A DNA stretch of 64,000 nucleotides. It comes from Cadophora sp. MPI-SDFR-AT-0126 (taxonomy: Eukaryota; Ascomycota; Leotiomycetes; Helotiales; Ploettnerulaceae). The stretch spans positions 186,001 to 250,000 of the forward strand of contig JAGMVK010000023.1 of the NCBI GenBank assembly GCA_020747065.1, given 5' to 3'. Both the position numbers and the translations under genes were made by a program. Every line of letters starts with the position of its first letter. Positions within the stretch are counted from its first letter, which is position 1. Below are positions 45,961-57,790 of this stretch, one piece after another. Below the pieces are notes generated by a model. The model was not told the origin of the DNA and did not search any database. It saw nothing but the letters and a program-made list of their open reading frames with translations.

Positions 45961-47994
45961 TCAAATTGACAATGTCGCGCTTGGAATGAGCCACTGCGGT
46001 GCGCTCAAACCTTGTGAGGGAAGGGGGTAGGACTGCGAGAAGGTGCCCATCGGAAAGGTGTTTAACTAGTTCGGGAATTTAGCCCAAGGTCGCATCCATA
46101 AGACGACTGTAAGCATTCCCTGATACTGGCCTTGGTACTTTGGTCCTTCTCAACGTCCGCCACTCCTTGAACTGCGAATCGGTTCCTCTAAAGGGCTTCT
46201 TTCCCATCGTGGATCGGTTCCTTGAAAAGGGCTTCTTTACGCAGGGACGGGACTCAAGTGGTCCAGTAGATATCTGAGTCTTTAGGTACTTCTAGACTAC
46301 CGTGCTGATGTTTGATGCTGATCCCCCTAGAGATGGCGACGATCTTTGACGGAAACGTATCACAGAATCGTTAAACGATTTTTAATCTGCTTTCCCTAAT
46401 AGTCTTATCGAAGAATCCTTTCCACCGTTCTAGCACTAAACAGTGCTTTTAGAAGTACTGCAATAGGGATCAGGCCTTCGTAAACGATATAATCGATATT
46501 CTGACTAGACAGATTAATGTGTAAGGTTGCTGCTGTGGGTTGATGGCCCCGATTGCACTAGGAAAAGACGCAAATCAGCAACGCAGCGACGACGCGATCA
46601 TTATCTTCGAAGTTACTAGGTTAGAGATGTTCGGGAAGCGTTCTAGGCTAGGGAGACCTATTACTATTGCTGTCTAAAAAGATTAGGTGAAATCATGTCT
46701 CGAGGATACTAGATCTTTGACCTCATTTAGGACTGCTTTGAGCTCTTCACTCGAAAATTTATCACTATCTATAGTACAAGCAAAGCCTTCTAGAACTCAT
46801 TTTTGTTTATCATTGCCGTTAGAAGCAGATCTAGGTATAATTGAGACTTTCACAGTAGCTTCCTACTGTATAGACTTATAGAGAACAAACTAGGTCGCAT
46901 GACGAGTGTAAAGGTTATTAGCAATTAGGAAGCTCAAACCTGTTAGGCCTTCTAGTAAGGAGGACTTCCTACTGGACTAGTCTCTAACAACTACAAGCTT
47001 TGTCAATTTTAGTTGGAAATCTAGTCGTTGTCCGGGTGTGTAGACTTATTTGAGGAAGGGAGATGTCCTCATTCACCCCGAGTTCGCGAAATTGATCGAT
47101 AATATTTTGTTGAGTTGCATTCTTTTTATTCCAGGACCTGTGAGTAAGAAGCTCCGATGCTTGGCATTTTAGCATGAATAGCATCCATGGCACAAGCAAA
47201 ATCAGTGGCAGCAGGCATTCATGAACTCAAATCTTCTATCTAAGTTATTCGATAGAGATTGGAGAAAGTAGATTTCGGCTCAGTAAGTCATCCGTACGTG
47301 AAGTTGAATACGATACATTGGATTTTCTAAGATAGCTCATGTTCTCTCACTGTACCGGCATCAAGAAAAAGGCCTCGAGGGAACAATGATCGCATCGCGA
47401 ATCGATACCGCGGCTGCAAACATAATGACCGAGTTCTCATCGTCTGATCTATCCTTCTGCATTCGCATCCACGCGACCGGTAGCACCTCCAGATGAAAGA
47501 CTAGCTGCCAGCCACCTCGTCGTCTGACTATGTCGTTCTGCTGGCTGTCGAAGAGCCAATAAACCAGAGAAAGTCAAGGATCTGTGAAGACCCGCTTCAG
47601 CTAGCTATGGATAGTGTTCGGAACACTCGAGCATAACTTGATGAAGAAGCAATTGGTCATGGCGTTCTTTGCGTTCCACTGCGACGGGATGTTCCCCAAT
47701 CTCCGAAACATTTTCCGTGTTAGGAATCTCCTTGACCATTTTGAGGGCTCTTTGGGGGTTGAAGCAAGATGTCAGTAAGGTGAGGACATTCTACATCCAA
47801 GTCGACTGCCACCCAAAGGCTTCCAAACCCTAAGTTTTGAAAAACCCTCCTCTGCCTACTCCAAATCCAGTGCTTCTATCATCGCTCATGCATCGTAGCA
47901 TCAAACAGAAAGTTCTGGTGCAGCTGTCCTGAGGCTGATACGCTTCCCTCCCGAACAGTCATGCTGCGATTTGTCCCTGATATCTTCGCTTCGT
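45961..47994. other. Unassigned stretch
   Basis: No gene recognised. At 46984-47220 the minus strand holds a short frame with ATG (MPAATDFACAMDAIHAKMPS) ending after about 30 residues. 46340-46900 reads like heavily mutated coding DNA on the plus strand with TAG/TAA codons, but cannot be named. Confidence 0.4.
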
Positions 47995-48745
47995 TCACCG
48001 GAGGGAGCATGAAGAAGTTCGATGAACATCAAGCAAGCAATTGGAGCAACAGAGCCCCAGGGATGGGGTTCCAGCCTCTGTTACAGCGCTGACACAGTCG
48101 ACCAACTCGCCAGATCCTTTAGAACAAGCGTCGCAGGGCTTTGGGTTGCTAACCCCGACAAGGTGTACCAGCAAGGCTACCGTCGTTCTTATTGCCCTGC
48201 AGTCTAGCCTGTGCATTCTCGAATTGTCTCGTAAGCGGATGGCGTGAAGATCATGGCACCGGTTTGCCAGCTCCTTGAGAGCGAGAAAGTCGCTTCGAAG
48301 CATCTCGTCTGGCAGCCGACCCGTCTTAGTGGGGCATGCGAGAGCAGCGTCTTTCAGAGACTCGGTAAAGTCGTCGTCTGTCCTCTCTTTGGCTTCCTCG
48401 AGTCTTTTCGACTTGTTCGGCTGGGCAGCACGTCGAATGGCAGCTTTCGTTTCATCCTGCACCCTCAATAGGGCAACTTGGGCCTCTCCGACAACTGCTC
48501 GCTCATGATGATTCTTATCTAAAGGCGCTTAAAATTATCCGCTGCTTCTTGGAGTCGATAGAGCATGTCATGGAACGCTTCTGCGACCTGCGAGCAAACT
48601 CATATCAGCTGAGTGCTACCTGTCGTTGAGCTAAGAAACTTACCGGAAAGCACTTCAACCGTTTTTTGACGCGTTGATAGCAAACAGGGTTGCCTACTTC
48701 GGTTTCGCATTCCAGTTGATCAAAGTAGTGAGTTTGAAGAAGCAT
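47995..48745 (-). pseudogene. DUF3716-type Cys-rich protein with one frameshift
   Basis: Fungal protein with a C-terminal Cys motif of the DUF3716 kind: PCDACSKGSGELVDC ... CCSNCLLDVHRTSSCSLR (C-x2-C-x10-C...C-C-x2-C-x8-C), probably a metal site; function unknown. Exon 1 is 48644-48745 starting MLLQTHYFDQLECETEVGNP, then a 56-bp intron (48588-48643, GTAAGT...CGCAG), then exon 2 VAEAFHDMLYRLQEAADNF. Near 48518-48525 a TAG follows FKRL, and the reading continues in another frame as DKNHHERAVVGEAQVALLRV to the stop at 47995. The middle is helical and charged (KSKRLEEAKERTDDDF). Because only one frame change is needed, this may be a recent pseudogene or a sequence error. The open frame reaches upstream to 49021, so the start is uncertain. 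Confidence 0.6.
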
Positions 48746-49985
48746 GGTAAGTGGCTGGCGAGGAATAAGTAACGAACGGATTGGTGAGGTACTTCTCAGA
48801 ACAAGCGATGCAACGGGGGCGATGCAACGGGGGCGGTGAGGGTGTTGAGACGACTCTGTATCTCCATCAACATAAGCTTCTCCGATTGCATCGTCGGTCG
48901 CTTGTAAGGTCTTTTCATGGATCTTTATGTCCGTGTTGGTTTGCTTGGCGCCGGAGGGGTTGGAATTCTGCCATACGCCCCGATTTAGCGTTACTTTGAA
49001 GCTTGGATCTTCACAGGTCAAACTCTACACCTCTGGGTTATACTTACAGCATTGTGTACATCGCTTGATTTTCCCCCATGGTACTGATCGTGGGGGATAG
49101 ACAGGCCATCCTTATCCCCTTCACCTTTCTGATGTTTTAGTTTCGCTATCAGATCTTGATTTGGATCTGCTGCTGGAAAGCGTGAAGCCCAGGAAGCAGA
49201 TTTATTTCAAAGTAGAGAATACCAGGTCCATCAGATGTGAGTCAATGTGATAAGGCAGAACTCTGAAAGAGATTCTCAGCCCGTGAAACTGCATAGAAAT
49301 GTGAAAGCGAAACTCACTCATTTATGTTTGTGCATGGGCTGCGTTTACTCTAGTTGCCACCCAATTTGGGAAGAATTGCTGAAGGCGTGCATAAAATTCG
49401 TGAATGGGTGTATCATTCCACCGAATTGTGGCCCGAAAGGAATGAAAGTCTACCCAGTCTCCAGGCTCGTGGGTCGGTGTGGCTAGAATTGACATGGTGA
49501 ATTGATCAAAGGGGAAAGCACACTATTTTCTGATTTCATCTCGAGTTCCAGCAGTCTCGAGCTTAGGATCTCATTTTTGACTTCTCTTTCTTTTCAACTT
49601 TGTGCAAAATAAGTATTTGTCTGCTAGCAACGGGATTTTGTTGACATTGTTTGACTCACACACTCGTTTAGGCCGCCAGGGGACTATTGCTTGTGCTGCA
49701 TTCCTTTCGCAGAGGCTAGTACATTAAAGAATGATCTAGTAGGACTTTGATTCTAGTCCTTTCTAAGCAAGACTTTCTTGGGCCTTCTCGAAGCTGTTGA
49801 TGACTCACCTTAACAGCAGAAAGCTTTCAGGTCCCACTCACTTTTCGTTTGGAGCAAAGCACATCGTGTTCATCTTAAGTCAAAGGCTGTCCATGCGAAT
49901 GACATGAAATAAAGCTTTAAAACTATCTCAGAGGGTGAGAGACGACACCAAAGCGCGAGAGAAAGAGAAGCCACCTTTCTCAGCC
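48746..49985. other. Intergenic
   Basis: GCGATGCAACGGGGGC is duplicated at about 48805-48835. Otherwise no feature. Confidence 0.45.
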
Positions 49986-52264
49986 ATGCCTCCAAAGCGA
50001 AAACGCGAAAAGCAAGTGATCGACAACACCCGCACAACAAGGGCCAAGAAGCCAAATGTCGGTTGGCAGAGTTCCTTGGGAGTTTTCAATCCCAATCTTC
50101 GGCGTCTGGCAAACTTAATGGGTGATATACTCTACATCAAAAATCATGCGGAACAGGGAACGAAGTCGAAGGAAGTACTCGAGGCAATAAGGGAGCATCT
50201 TTGGGCGACATATAGGCTTTCCGTTGGTCTTGATACCATCAGCCAGAACATAGAGAGAGAAGAAAAGAAACCGAGCACCGTCTCTCAGCGACATGAGTCG
50301 CTTGTTAGAATGCTGGTGAGATGGAGAAAGGAGGGCATGCTCCCCATGTTTGAGGCCAAAACCAGTATCAAAATCGACCTTTCATTTCTTTCTGAAGTCC
50401 TGTCAACCCCGAGTGAAGCTCTAACGGTACGGGAAGTCGTCAAAAACTCGGAGAACCGAAACCGCAGACTTCAAGAACTGGCACAACAAAAAAAGGTTGG
50501 AGAAAAGTCCTTCGCTATCCGGAGACAATCCCTGAGATGTCCTCGACGGCAGCTAACACTGTATTTGACACGTTACCAGCAGACTTGCTGTCAAAGAATC
50601 AGCTCAATACCATGTCAAAGGCTATCGCAGAACTTTGCTCAAAGGAGGCTGCTGTCCCTTGTTCCCCTCGATTATGGACTGAGATCATTACAAAAGCACT
50701 GTGTAAAATAATCAATTCAAGCTCTTGTTATCGAGGATAGACTTCAACCCGGGCTTCACTGGTCATCACACCGTACGATCAACGATCTATGGCTCTTAGG
50801 GCAGTTTTTACCTGGTTACTATTCTTCCAAGCAATCAAACCCATGGGGATTCATCAAAACAGTCATTCACAACCAGTCCTATCAGATACTGGAAAGGGTA
50901 AAGAACACACTGGGTGCTTAATTGAAGGAGGCAATCACAGCGAACATATGGGAGTACGATTATCCATACGTCAAGGAGGCTTTGGACATGGTTCCAGCAA
51001 CATCACCACTGGAATGTTTGGTAAAATTGATTCAAATGTCACAAGAGGAACTCCGGAAGTTGCAGGGAAGCGTTGGGCTCAGAGCGGCGGTTAAATCGGT
51101 GGACTTGACTAGCCTGCCTGTTTGTCATACACCGTTTCGGGATCTGGAAAAAGTCGATCCGAAATCATCGCTCTTTTTTCAGTTCACAACATCGGTCTAC
51201 GATGAGCTGCAGGCTTGGGACGATGAAAATCTGATTCTGGCTCCTCTGTCGCCCATAACTGAAGCAGAGAAAGTGTTGTTCTGGAAGGGAGATCTTCACG
51301 AGACCGATTATGCAGAGGATGGCGAGGCTGGGCTTTTAGATGTTGCTGCTGCTGAGTCGAGTAGGAAACAGTGACATCCCACAGGTTGCCGATATGTCAA
51401 AGGACGAGGATGTATCAACAGAAAACTGGTACTCTTCGGCCGCGTTCCGAAGATTGCACACAATTCTTTCTGCAAGGATCAAGATTTACATCGAGAAACC
51501 TACGGTATTCAGTCAACGGAGAGCACCTACGATGGGGCCCCCCGGGTCCCCTATGCGGGGTACCTCCTGCTGGGGTTGGAACCCAGCCATGGACGCCAGA
51601 GCTCCCACATCCATCAGATTCAGACGATCGATCCGACGAGAACGAAATGATGTCGTATACAATTGTACGTCGTTTATCACTGTCACACGAAGTATCGAGC
51701 ACGGGAACAGGTATCATAGCGTCAGAAGATTCAATTGTATACCTGCGCTAGATCGTATCCTCGCGTTCTACAGAAGAGTCCGCCAAATACTCGACGATCT
51801 GTAAGGAGATGGCATCTTACACCTGCCGTCCTGACGCCATCCTCGATATCCCACCGTATGTGGGCTGGTCGTATAGAGCAGCTATCATACAAGATGACTG
51901 GTATCATTGTCATCGCCTTTTGCAAATGCTAGTAGAGATATGCCCATTAGGTGCAAAGATGCATTGGAATGTAGGAAGGAAGTTGATGCGTATACTAGCC
52001 GTCTTCAGAGGAGGTTCTACAAATATTATTATTTGGCTGAGTCTACTGGTTCGTCTTCTGTACGAAATCAGCGAGCTCTGCAATTCGCGAGCGATTGATC
52101 AGCACCTTCCCGATACTAAATACCTCGTGGCACGACAAGAATTGGTTCGAGAACTGAAGACCTTTGCTCATAGTGTAGCAACTGGAAGTGTGTTCGCAAA
52201 GTTCTCAAGTAAGGGAAGTGGACCTTGCCCTTCGCCCTTTAACTTGCAAAATGGTATACTATGA
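49986..52264 (+). pseudogene. Broken gene of an unknown fungal family
   Basis: Starts MPPKRKREKQVIDNTRTTRA, a basic nuclear-type N-terminus, and reads well through HLWATYRLSVGLDTISQNIE and SLVRMLVRWRKEGMLPMFEA. At a run of seven A (about 50487-50493) the frame changes: the continuation RKVLRYPETIPEM then TVFDTLPADLLSKNQLNTMS is in another frame. A further frame carries LQPGLHWSSHRTINDLWLLG, a TAA at about 50920, then ITANIWEYDYPYVKEALDMV and FQFTTSVYDELQAWDDENLI to 51374. A last segment (51809-52264) reads ILDIPPYVGWSYRAAIIQDD. I recognise no domain. The consistent strand and composition across at least three breaks argue for one dead or badly assembled gene. Confidence 0.5.
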
Positions 52265-53967
52265 TTTATGCCCTTCAGCCTTGCTGTCGCAACTATCGTT
52301 GCCTTCGGACACTTCCACATCCTCACGATTGAATACTGCGACGATTGAAAAGTAGTTCACAGTTTCCCCATTCGATCCACGCCGAGGATCGCCGAAGGTT
52401 CGACGATTCATTTCAGTAAACAGAAATCATATTTACAGCTGTCCAGCTGGATGGCTCCGTAGTCAAGATCCCCATCCTGCCTTCGCTGTGGTTTTTGCGT
52501 GGTACAGTGGCATTATGCACACCGAAAGTTCCTGTAACGCAGCAAGGGGCAAATGGCCAGTATGCTTTTCAGACGCCGTAGGAATTGAAGAGGTCACTGG
52601 TCACCACCGGAGAGCGAAGGCCTTGTTAGTCCATGAAAGGAGAATTAGCGGAGGAGAGGTTATGTGAAGGGAATCGATTTAGCACCTGGCGTCATGGAGG
52701 GGTACTACAGAAGCACGGCATATGAAGGCTGGGATGTAGGAGGTTGCCTTGTGCAGAATTGCTTGGCTTAATCTAATCCATCAGATGTACCTGAGATGTG
52801 TCGAAAGGCAGATCATGTTAAGTGCTTAATACCTCCAGGTAACACCTCAATCCCTAACGACATATGTGTAAATTTGATCGCCTATCAGTCTCTTGAGTTG
52901 ATCGATACTTCGCGCCACGACTTAGCTACAGAGCCCATGAATTGTATCCAAATAATAATCAGTATAGATCAGTCTCCTTCTCCCGAAACATCTTGCACGA
53001 CTGGTGGTAAAGATTCGCGAAGTAGAAGGAGGGACCAAAAGAATGATTCCACCCATCCCTACTCTATGTGCTTGTGAAGTAAGAGAAGCAATTCTAAATA
53101 TCTCTCCTGTTCGTGGAGACTAGGCCTCGGATGAGGGGACTGTTGACTCGAATCTCCTCTGCTCCAACCGCAACAGGACGCGAAGGTAGCGGGTCAATTG
53201 GGAGTGTAATATCAAGCCCGCATTGCGAGCCAGAACGTTTCCAACTCAGCAGACTCCCTCACACAATTCTACTGTCCGGAGATCTCAAGCGATAAAAGTT
53301 CGTCGACGACAAGACAACGGCAACCACAGAACCTCGTAGAAATCGAGCAGCTTCGTCGAAAATTAGGTGAGAGCGGTAATTGACTAGAATCGAAGGAATG
53401 CATGTCTCATCTGTACAAGAAACTGGAGCAACAAAGTCATGGCTAGTCTTCGCTCTAAGAGTATACTTAGTTAATTCCAGTGGCTCGTTTACAATTTTGA
53501 TCTTCCCAGTGCTTGTGTCTGAAAAGAAGCCATGCTGAAATCCTAGAACGTATTTGGCATACTAGTGTGAACTTATACGGGGTTAGTGACCTATATAGTA
53601 GCTCAGCTGGTCTAGCAATCGATCCATCGTTGACAGAAAGAACGCGGGTTCTGGGTGATATCCGAAGCAGATTGAGATGATAGCTGTGAGCCTAGTCGAA
53701 CAGGAATGGACATTCTCTCATTGTTGCTTAGACGAACCTTCGAGCTCGTTCAGGGGGACGTTCAGTAGGGATCGAGCATGGAATATTTTATCATGGAGCA
53801 GATCTTCTGGCTCCATGGCCGACGCTTCCATGCGACCCTTATCCGCGCGACCCTCCGCCAGACCACCGCGGTGATTTCCACGGGTTAAGAGCTCAGACAA
53901 CCTGTCCTTAATGCCCATAGACTCAGGATTAATTTTCCCTGTCGCTGCTTCCGTTTTAGTCTGTGGA
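52265..53967. other. Intergenic
   Basis: Nothing assigned. A tRNA-like A box (GTAGCTCAGCTGGTCTAG, about 53599) without a matching T arm was noted and rejected. Confidence 0.45.
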
Positions 53968-54372
53968 CGTGAGCAACTCCTGCTTTAACCTGAGCCGAGG
54001 GTGAGCATACCGGAGCAGAGCCTGAGCAAGCCTGAGCATCCTAAGCACACCTAAGTCAGGCCTGTGCACTATAATATGGGGCCCATTCTAGCCTCCTGCG
54101 TGCCCGGCTACAGTTTCTTTACCGAATTTTGCCCCGGGAATCGGTTTCTGCTCCCTTTCAGGCCTCTGCCGGAGCAGATTTTGGATCCCTCCTGTCAAAT
54201 AGCACGTGACTCGTAGTTATTGCAACTAGGATCCTGATTTCATACAAACTCAGGACTTAAGAAGCTCTAGCTCTTCATTGACAACAAAGAGCAGCTTCTA
54301 CTCCTGTTTAATCAGACACCAGAGCAGAGAGCAGAGAGCAGGAGTAAAAACGGAGCAGTCTCGGCTTCACCA
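53968..54372. repeat. GAGC/CTGAGC-rich repeat cluster
   Basis: Many near-copies of CTGAGC, GAGCAG and TGAGCCGAGGGTGAGC (for example 53991-54006), ending with CAGAGCAGAGAGCAGAGAGC near 54322. The 16-mer TGAGCCGAGGGTGAGC recurs near 57021-57047. Terminal inverted repeats or target duplications were not found, so the nature of the cluster is open. Confidence 0.5.
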
Positions 54373-54980
54373 CTGTCAAGTGTCGGTCGATTGGAAAATT
54401 GTTGAGGGCAAAAAATTGGAGTTGAATTAATGCTATTGTAGAAGTCTGGAGATCCAGAAGAAGTGGGTGGGTGAAGCCTAGTATACAGCGTATGCTATAA
54501 GGAAAAAGTAATATTTACGGCTACGAATTACACTCTGCATGATGAAGGGTCAATATCTGTGGAAAAGCAGTCATATTCAATACTATGGACAAGGAGAGGT
54601 CTTTTTCAGAAGGTAAAGCCTCGGCAGCCTCATCTCTGCTGCTGTAACCCTATTGGCTGAGAGTGAGCCAATTCTGTCACGATACATATAGGCCATATAG
54701 TACCAGTTACTGTGGAGTAAGGTATGCATTCGACGATTCTAGATAAGGAGGAAAGAACAGAGGTCTGTTTTCGGAGAGAAGTCCGTGCCATCTCAGCCTC
54801 TGACTACATAATCATAACCACGTGACGACTAGAGTCGTAACAAACTCCATCTCTCAACAAAACGCCCTACGAGACACGCAATGGCCTTGGATCGTCCAGC
54901 TCAGCGAACCTCCAGCCGGTCAAGTTGAATCCATCCTTGAAAGACATCTAGCAAATCATGGATTACGAGGACCTTGCTCC
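54373..54980. other. Intergenic
   Basis: No feature recognised. Confidence 0.45.
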
Positions 54981-55642
54981 TCATAATGCAAAAACGGATA
55001 GTGCTAGGAACGCACACACTGCACCGCCCACGGAAAGCTTAACAGCCCTCGGTGATTCATTGTTCGTGACTTGCACAAGTGTTGCTGTGGCATTTGTCGA
55101 CATATTCCACTCACCACTTCCATACAGCGTGGTTGTAGCATTCCTCGCCGCCAGAGTCGAGTACGATGGTACCGGAGTCGTCGTCGCCGGCAATGATGAT
55201 GAGATAGCACTGTGGGTCGTCGTCGTCGTCATGCGTGGATAAGTGTAGTCTAGCGGCGGGGCGGGCTGTGTGAATGAAACTGGGATCGAAGTCGCGGTGG
55301 ACATTGGGGATTGATCCGCTCGCTGACAATTATAGCCCTGGGTGGAGTTTATCGCTGCGAAGACACAGCTGAGCCAGGTTGGGAAGAGTGATTCTTCGAC
55401 CGCGCAGTAGTTCCAGCATTGGTAGGTTTTAATGACCGAACCCGGAGTACAGCATCCCTTGATGGCGTCGTACATGCTGGGCCCGCTGTGTGGCGCATCA
55501 GGGTCTCTTCGGAGAGCGCAGACGGAGAAGGTTTCATAGCTGGGGATGTTAGAATGTTTGTGATATTCTTGTGATTTACCTCTTACATTACCGGGTCACC
55601 CAAAATACCCCAAGGCTGCCTGTTGCATTGATTGGCACTCAT
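54981..55642 (-). CDS. Cys-rich GPI-type surface protein, about 204 aa
   Basis: Minus-strand exons 55587-55642 and 54981-55539 flank a 47-bp intron (GTAAGA...TTCTAAC...CCCAG); the join gives MSANQCNRQPWGILGDPVIY, then ETFSVCALRRDPDAPH. The first half has regularly spaced Cys (GCCTPGSVIKTYQCWNYC, SCVFAA, GYNC), suggesting disulphides. A Thr/Ser/Pro-rich stalk follows (TTTTTHSAISSSLPATTTPV) with NAT and NMS glycosylation sites, then a hydrophobic end KLSVGGAVCAFLALSVFAL typical of a GPI signal. The visible N-terminus lacks a signal peptide, so a further upstream exon is likely; the ATG used is only the first in this exon. Probably at the cell wall or membrane; no reaction is known. Confidence 0.65.
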
Positions 55643-57231
55643 GGCTGTTTTGTGTCAAGGCGAACTTTCAGAATGGTGAGATGGGCGACTGCAATTCACC
55701 TTGCTAAGGCGTCAAGCTGGAACTTCCAAGCTCTTATGTTTATATGTTCACAGACCGTGATGCACGGGCAAGGAAAATAGAGTTCTGACCGGGTAAATAG
55801 CGGTTTACGAGTCACCCGATCAAATTTTTTAAGGCACAGCAACGCCATCGTTCGATCAGGATGGTTCTGCCCCTAAGAATTAGGCTAAGAATTAGGGAGG
55901 CTCGAGCCACGTTACTTTTCGAGCAATGTAATGGCCGGTCGAGTAACGGAGGCTCCTTACAGGGATATCACTTGAGACTCAGACGAAGGGGGCGACACCA
56001 CGTGACTGGATGGACTGGGAAGGTGGATAAAAGACGCATCGCCCTTCCACAAAACTCTAGAAAGGGTTTATGGGTGCTGGAACTCCAGTGAGGTTTCTTC
56101 AATTGATCACCTGATAACAGCCCCAGATCGGCAAGAGAAAGCGTACTGCTACGAAGGAAGCCAGAAATCCAAGATCGCTTTTAATAGAGAACAAGCAAAG
56201 GGAGCTGAGTAGGCAGAACAAGAAAGCTTCAAGGTCCTGGCAGCGCTTCTGGAGGCTAAAACGAGAAATTGGAATGGGAGTATTGAAGCTTTTAAATGAA
56301 AAGAGGAAGCGAGAATTAAACAGCCTAAAGCTATAGCTAAGCGGGAGAGAATTATTAAAGAGCTGGAGATGAGGAAGGAGGAGGAGGAGAGGGGCTAGGC
56401 TAGTTTGAGGGAGATGTGTGTTTGTTTGGTTGGATTTCGCTGGATAAAGCAAGCTAGTGGGTATTCCTATGCTGGAGGTTGTGACGAGGTCACATCTCGG
56501 GCTCTGTATCACGGACTTCTTGATGATTTCAAGATGATGGGCCGGAGGCATTCTTGCTATGGGTTACTATTGGCTAGAAGGTGCTTTCAGACACCTCATT
56601 ACAAACGTATCTCTGACCTTGAGAAGGGCAAAGATTAGTTCTGTATTGAATGCTACTCTTTTGCGCTGCGACCAGTTCTGCTTTGAATTGCCTACCATAT
56701 ACAATCCTCACAGATTTATAGAGAGAAAGATAATACTCTCCTCAAGGGCATCTACATTAAAACATCTTATTCTATAGACAAAGCACTAGGTATATTTTTA
56801 GAAAGTGTCTGCTTTAGGTTCCTTGGGAACTTATTCAGGCTCTTTGAGTATCGTCGTTAACATTTAATAAAACTAATGTGAGAATATAGAGGTTAGGTTA
56901 AGTCTAATTAGATAATAGCGAGAAGCCAAAGTAGGCGACAACATGGTAAATCTTACTCAGGATGCTCTTGCCTGCTCAGGTGAGTTGCTCAGGGTGCTCG
57001 GGCTCCTCAGGCTAGCTGACTGAGCCGAGGGTGAGCCGAGGGTGATTAGCGTCTGAGCAAGAGCAGCAAGCTTACGAACCACATACGGGACACAAGAATT
57101 GGAAAATTGATTCATAATACCCAAGAATCCGTGCATATTTAGTAATGATTCGCACTGCTCTAATGACGCACTTTCTCGTGCGTGCGGTGCGCATCTGGGG
57201 TGGTCTTCTGGATGTAGCAGGCGATGAGGGG
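55643..57231. other. Intergenic with a coding relic and GAGC repeats
   Basis: Near 56190-56390 the plus strand reads short charged, helical pieces (AKRERIIKELEMRKEEEERG) like the C-terminal tail of a pogo-type transposase, but too short to call. GCTCAG/TGAGCC repeats occupy 56955-57060. Confidence 0.4.
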
Positions 57232-57790
57232 CTAGGCTATGTGACATAACCCAAGACTCCCATGGGGAGGAACTTGCAAGCTCGAAAGCATCAGGCACTG
57301 CGTTGGGAAACTTGGACAGCATCCATCCGATTGCCCACCTGTTTTGACGCGACGCAGGATAAACTGCCCCTGGATGACTTGCAAACTCTGGGCTGTAATG
57401 TTAATCTCTGGCAAAATCGAGTCTATCCTATTGATCATGGCATTTTCAAAAGCTGTTCCGACTGTCTTCGGGCGGCATTCAGTCTCCGCTTCCTGCAAGT
57501 TGTAGAGACTCTGCAGCTCTAGCTGATGGTTGCTCAAATATTCGTGGCGGACTTGCTTTATAGATTGGGCTTGATGGCAAAACTGTTCCTGGCACCGGTG
57601 CTCTCCGTTCAGTAGTCTCCGACGCAAGTCGTAGTATATGAAAAGATATTCTCGAAGTTTTTTTTGAATCGGAGTCGAGTGGCGGTAAGGGGCTTACCTG
57701 TCGCTCCAATTCTCGGTGGCAACGAACGATGGCAGAACATTTCCATAAATCTTGGCTGCCTCGGCGAGAATTCGTTACTCGTATCCATAG
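57232..57790 (-). pseudogene. Remnant related to the gene at 59-62 kb
   Basis: On the minus strand ILAEAAKIYGNVLPSFVATE is followed (after a possible intron GTAAGC...TTCGAG) by YYDLRRRLLNGEHRCQEQF, LQSLYNLQEAETECRPKT and INRIDSILPEI. The 60.7-61.9 kb gene has, in the same order and spacing, YHEIRRRLLTAEKRLGQQ, LRRLQELRSAECECRET and INIIDSLTWTL. Identity is modest but the layout is the same. This appears to be a truncated paralogue in opposite orientation about 3.5 kb away. Function unknown. Confidence 0.5.

Noticed and set aside
53599..53660. tRNA-like sequence starting GTAGCTCAGCTGG with GCGGGTTCTGG downstream
   Set aside because: The A box is good but the T-arm/B box reads GGTTCTGGGTG, and neither acceptor nor D stem pairs. 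Too weak to list as a gene or relic.
54300..54390. Possible hAT end (TTCACCACTG) paired with CTGTGGACGTGAGC at about 53962
   Set aside because: The ends resemble each other only loosely and the flanking 8-mers do not match, so there is no target duplication.
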